A stretch of 64,000 nucleotides of DNA from the NCBI RefSeq assembly GCF_001909055.1, contig NZ_LVWI01000003.1, positions 87,150-151,149 on the forward strand, written 5' to 3'. This stretch comes from Paenibacillus helianthi (GTDB lineage Bacteria; Bacillota; Bacilli; Paenibacillales; Paenibacillaceae). The notes below the pieces were generated by a model. It searched no databases. It saw only the letters and a program-made list of their open reading frames with translations, and was not told the origin of the DNA. Positions 61,250 through 64,000 of this stretch are shown here, piece by piece (position 1 is the first letter of the stretch; every line of letters starts with the position of its first letter). Both the position numbers and the translations under genes were made by a program.

Positions 61250-62242
61250 TTAAGACAAGCGGACCAATACGCGGCCCCGTGTGTTGGATTTCAAGATATC
61301 TTCCAGGGCAGCAGGCAGATCAGTTAAGGTGACCTCGCGGTCCACAAGCGCGTCCAGCAGTTCCGGCTTCAGATCGGAGCCCATCCGGTCCCAAATCTGA
61401 ATGCGCTGCTCCATTGGACAAGCAACCGAATCGATTCCAAGTAAGCTAACACCCCGTAAGATAAAAGGAAGAACTGTCGTCGGAACCGATGTTCCGGCGG
61501 TTAATCCGCTTGCGGCAACGGAGCCGCCGTAAGCAATTTTGCTGAGAACTGCAGCAAGTGGAGCACCACCAACGGCATCAACGGCGGCCTGCCACAGCTG
61601 CTTGTCCAGCGGTTTGCCTGAACCGCCGCTGACCTCCTCGCGCGAGAGGACTTCGGCAGCACCCAGGGCCTTTAAATAACCAGCTGCATCTGCTTTGCCG
61701 GTGCTGGCTGTGACCTGGTAGCCTTTCTTGGCAAGCATGGCAACGGCCGAGCCGCCGACACCACCGGTTGCGCCGGTGACCAGCACTTTGCCCTTATCCG
61801 GCGCAGCGCCATGAGCTTCGATTGCCAGAATGGACATGGCAGCGGTATAACCGGCAGTGCCATAGATCATTGCTTCCCGCAGCGTAAGGCCTTTAGGCAG
61901 TGGCATGACCCATTCAGAAGGAATACGCGCATACTCGCTGAAGCCGCCGAAATGGGATACCCCAATGCCGTACCCGGTGGCAATGACGGATTGCCCTTCC
62001 TGAAAACGCGGGTCTGCGGAGGAAACAACTGTTCCCGACAAATCGACGCCCGGGATAAAAGGATAATTGCGGACAATGTTCCCGTTCGGGATACTCGCGA
62101 GTCCATCTTTATAGTTAACACTGGAATATGCAACTCGGATCAGTACTTCTCCGGCAGGCAATTTCTCCATAGTCAGCGGCTGTACCGTCACGGAAAAGGT
62201 CTCCGTTTTGTCCACAACCAAAGCTTGAAACGTTTCTGTCAT
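61250..62242 (-). CDS. YhdH/AcuI-type NADPH-dependent acryloyl-CoA reductase family
   Basis: A 330-residue zinc-free medium-chain dehydrogenase/reductase of the YhdH/YhfP group. N-terminal VAYSSVNYKDGLASIPNGNI and the cofactor motif VTGATGGVGGSAVAMLAKKG are diagnostic, with STGKADAAGYLKALGA after it for NADPH. Members reduce acryloyl-CoA or act as quinone reductases. It is divergent from a TetR regulator across a palindrome and is probably induced by an electrophile. Confidence 0.92.
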   Translation of the reverse strand: MTETFQALVVDKTETFSVTVQPLTMEKLPAGEVLIRVAYSSVNYKDGLASIPNGNIVRNYPFIPGVDLSGTVVSSADPRFQEGQSVIATGYGIGVSHFGGFSEYARIPSEWVMPLPKGLTLREAMIYGTAGYTAAMSILAIEAHGAAPDKGKVLVTGATGGVGGSAVAMLAKKGYQVTASTGKADAAGYLKALGAAEVLSREEVSGGSGKPLDKQLWQAAVDAVGGAPLAAVLSKIAYGGSVAASGLTAGTSVPTTVLPFILRGVSLLGIDSVACPMEQRIQIWDRMGSDLKPELLDALVDREVTLTDLPAALEDILKSNTRGRVLVRLS

Positions 62243-62297
62243 GTAAGTCGCTCCTTAGACGAATTGTAATGGTAAGTATGTTATATAATATTTATTC

Positions 62298-62307
62298 TGA
62301 CCGGTCA
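62298..62307. promoter_or_regulatory. Palindrome TGACCGGTCA, candidate TetR operator
   Basis: A perfect 10-base palindrome lies between the divergent reductase and TetR genes, 55 bases from each start codon. TGACCGGTCA-type sites are common for TetR repressors. Confidence 0.65.
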
Positions 62308-62361
62308 ACTTTTTATTATCTATGATATAATGTACATTATTCCCTAATTTGCGGAGGTCGT

Positions 62362-62958
62362 ATGGTACGCTACAAGAAATCCGAAGAGAAACGCAAACAG
62401 ATTTTGTTCGCCGCCTTTCAGGCGTTGTCCGAGCTGGGGTATGATTCCGTGACCTTGCAGACGATCGCTGATCATGCCGAGGTCAGTAAAGGGGTTGTGC
62501 ATTATTATTTTGACAACAAGGAAGCAGTGCTTGTGGAGCTGCTGGAATGGCTGACCGGTAAAATATCCGCTAAAGAGCAGGCAGCGGTGCAAGAACAGCA
62601 GACAGCGACCGGCAAGCTTAAGGCTTACATCGACTCTGCGTTCCCCGATGCGGCGAAGAACCGTTCCTTTTACCGTGTGTATCTGGATTTCCTGGCGAGG
62701 GCCAGCCGGATACCGGTGTACAGGGAGATTAATCAGCGTTTCTATGACAACTGCGCTCGGATAAGCACAGAGGTGCTGACGCTGGGGCAGGAGGAAGGGA
62801 TTTTTGTCAAGGAGCTGTCCCCGGAGACAACGGCCCCAGTCATTCGTGCAATCATCGACGGCTGTCTGATCCAGTGGCTAATGACGAACAATGACGAGCT
62901 TCATACCGTATTCAAAGAATCCTGTTATGCGGCGGTGATGAAGGTGCTGAGCTCTTAG
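62362..62958 (+). CDS. TetR family transcriptional regulator
   Basis: A 198-residue TetR-family regulator. The helix-turn-helix is VTLQTIADHAEVSKGVVHYY (about 30-49), and the all-helical C-terminal domain is BetI/AcrR-like. GGAGG precedes the ATG. It probably represses itself and the divergent reductase gene. Confidence 0.93.
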   Translation: MVRYKKSEEKRKQILFAAFQALSELGYDSVTLQTIADHAEVSKGVVHYYFDNKEAVLVELLEWLTGKISAKEQAAVQEQQTATGKLKAYIDSAFPDAAKNRSFYRVYLDFLARASRIPVYREINQRFYDNCARISTEVLTLGQEEGIFVKELSPETTAPVIRAIIDGCLIQWLMTNNDELHTVFKESCYAAVMKVLSS

Positions 62959-62998
62959 AATATTGCAAAATAACAAACCGTTGAAAGGCTGAGTGCCT

Positions 62999-63484
62999 AT
63001 GAGGACAAAATGGAGTTATCTCTTGCTTATTAGTATGCTCTGCCTTTCTGCTGCAATATGGATCTATTCCCAGTCTTGGGCTACCTCTCAACCCACAGTC
63101 AACAGGATTCGTCTGGGGCACGAAGAACCAGCAAAATATATAGTGGAAGACAAACAGATAGCGCTGGAAAATATGGAGATTTCCCTCGGCCATCAGACAA
63201 ACCCGCAGAATTATATCAGCATACCGAATCATTCAGAAGAGCTATGGCGGCGCACACTACAGCTTCCCGCAGGAGAAGGAATCCTGATCAAGTTCCTGCA
63301 TGGCGGTCCGGCTGTCCTGTCCGTCCCGGATATCACGCAGTATTGGCTCTGTATTCAGCGGCCCAGCAAAGACCTCAAAGACGGAACGGATACCTATTAT
63401 ATTGAAGCTCAAGTGACCGGTGACGAGGATGCCGCTGAACAAGAATTACTGAAGCTTGCGCAAACTTGGGAAGTTCCGAAGTAG
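62999..63484 (+). CDS. Hypothetical secreted or membrane-anchored protein
   Basis: A 161-residue protein with an N-terminal signal sequence or anchor (YLLLISMLCLSAAIWIYS) and a small extracytoplasmic domain. No family recognised. GAAAGG lies ten bases before ATG 62999; a GTG at 62993 is also possible. It follows the TetR gene by 40 bases. Confidence 0.62.
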   Translation: MRTKWSYLLLISMLCLSAAIWIYSQSWATSQPTVNRIRLGHEEPAKYIVEDKQIALENMEISLGHQTNPQNYISIPNHSEELWRRTLQLPAGEGILIKFLHGGPAVLSVPDITQYWLCIQRPSKDLKDGTDTYYIEAQVTGDEDAAEQELLKLAQTWEVPK

Positions 63485-63494
63485 TGGAGGGAGC

Positions 63495-63659
63495 ATGTTG
63501 ACCAGGGGAGCAAGTGGAAAAGTGGATGCCGGGCAGATCTACAAGCTGCGGATGAACATAAGCCGAGGCAGGTGCCAAGAGGACGGCAAACCAGACGCAG
63601 GCTCCCTGACGAATGGATTTAGATCAACCTTAAACCAGAGGTACATATTTCCTAATTAG
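63495..63659 (+). CDS. Possible small protein, 54 residues
   Basis: An ATG with GGAGGGAG four bases upstream opens a 54-codon frame starting MLTRGASGKVDAGQIYKLRM, ten bases after the previous gene. The sequence is basic and low in hydrophobic residues and could be chance. Low confidence. Confidence 0.3.
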   Translation: MLTRGASGKVDAGQIYKLRMNISRGRCQEDGKPDAGSLTNGFRSTLNQRYIFPN

Positions 63660-64000
63660 ACGGGGCTAGGCTGAAATTCGTTACTCATGATGACTTTATT
63701 GCCTCCCACTATAAATTAATAAATACTCTTGTTTACTCACTCGTTCTAAGATTTTCAGCCATAGACAGATTGAGAGTTGGAGAAGTCATGTAAGGATGAC
63801 ATTATTTTCTGGTGAAGCCGGTGGCGGGAATAGAGAGCGGGGGATTCATCCCCAACCCAAGGATACGTTCTGTGATCGCACTTTGGATATCCACACCTGT
63901 CTCCTGACGGCTTACCCTCCCATGTCACGCGGGGTCTTTGCCCTTACATTCCTTCGTTCGGCCTCTCAGGAGGTGGACGCCGTTTCTTGCTCCTTTACAG
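63660..64000. other. Non-coding stretch at the window end, nature unclear
   Basis: No frame with a ribosome site is visible. From about 63810 the composition becomes GC-rich with short hairpins, for example GGGGGATTCATCCCC at 63839-63853 and CCTCTCAGGAGG at 63962-63973. It could be a structured RNA, the edge of a mobile element or group II intron lying beyond the window, or a decayed gene. I could not identify it. Confidence 0.35.

Noticed and set aside
63456..63494. Longer version of the 54-residue frame near the window end
   Set aside because: The start overlaps the end of the previous gene and has no ribosome site; even the shorter form is doubtful.

Overview
The window looks like a chromosomal segment of a Paenibacillus-type Firmicute. 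The evidence is the strong AGGAGG-type ribosome binding sites, frequent GTG and TTG starts, many intrinsic terminators, a Bacillus-style Mrp antiporter operon, LtaS, PdxK, Amj, CidA/LrgA and DUF1048 genes, and a scatter of intracellular glycoside hydrolases (GH30, GH51, GH9). No rRNA, tRNA, CRISPR array, prophage or intact insertion sequence was seen. The genus is inferred from gene content.

Layout. 0-6.5 kb: a seven-function Mrp Na+/H+ antiporter operon (MrpA and MrpB fused, then C-G), followed by a CPA1 antiporter. 6.6-9.2 kb: a GT2 glycosyltransferase and an LTA-synthase-family protein. 9.3-15.2 kb: a MarR gene, then a DeoR-type regulator divergent from an L-fucose operon (isomerase, kinase, aldolase, mutarotase) whose control region shows a consensus promoter, a cre-like site and repeated CCACAT boxes. 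15.5-22.9 kb: a Rieske oxygenase, a frameshifted GNAT gene, a J-domain-like membrane protein, pdxK, an ECF sigma/anti-sigma pair and a GT2 with a repeat-like tail. 23-36.6 kb: carbohydrate genes (GH30, AraC, GDSL hydrolase, GT4, sugar isomerase, acetyl-xylan-esterase-like, GH51 with a divergent ArsR-type regulator) mixed with LtrA, a frameshifted YkvA-like gene, HxlR and lrgAB. 37-40.5 kb: a PadR-DUF1048-DUF1048-ABC exporter operon and a CmpB-like membrane protein. 40.6-43.7 kb: Nudix, DUF2809-like, Amj and a secreted coiled-coil protein with an attenuator-like leader.

The most interesting locus is 43.96-50.47 kb (perhaps to 51.5 kb). It is a six-gene, translationally coupled operon: ketoacyl synthase III, ATP-grasp ligase, OleD-like extended SDR, metallo-beta-lactamase-fold hydrolase, F390-synthetase/PaaK-like adenylating enzyme and a GNAT-like transferase. 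A classical SDR follows after a pair of 46-bp repeats. This reads as a small biosynthetic cluster for an acyl-derived metabolite that matches no pathway I can name.

51.5-63.7 kb holds signal peptidase I, small conserved proteins, three nucleotide second-messenger enzymes (HD-GYP, small (p)ppGpp synthetase, dCache-GGDEF cyclase), an apparently cytoplasmic GH9, HAD and YfiT-like proteins, a Tyr/Pro-tailed cupin, and a YhdH/AcuI-type reductase divergent from a TetR regulator across a perfect palindrome. The last 340 bases are unexplained.
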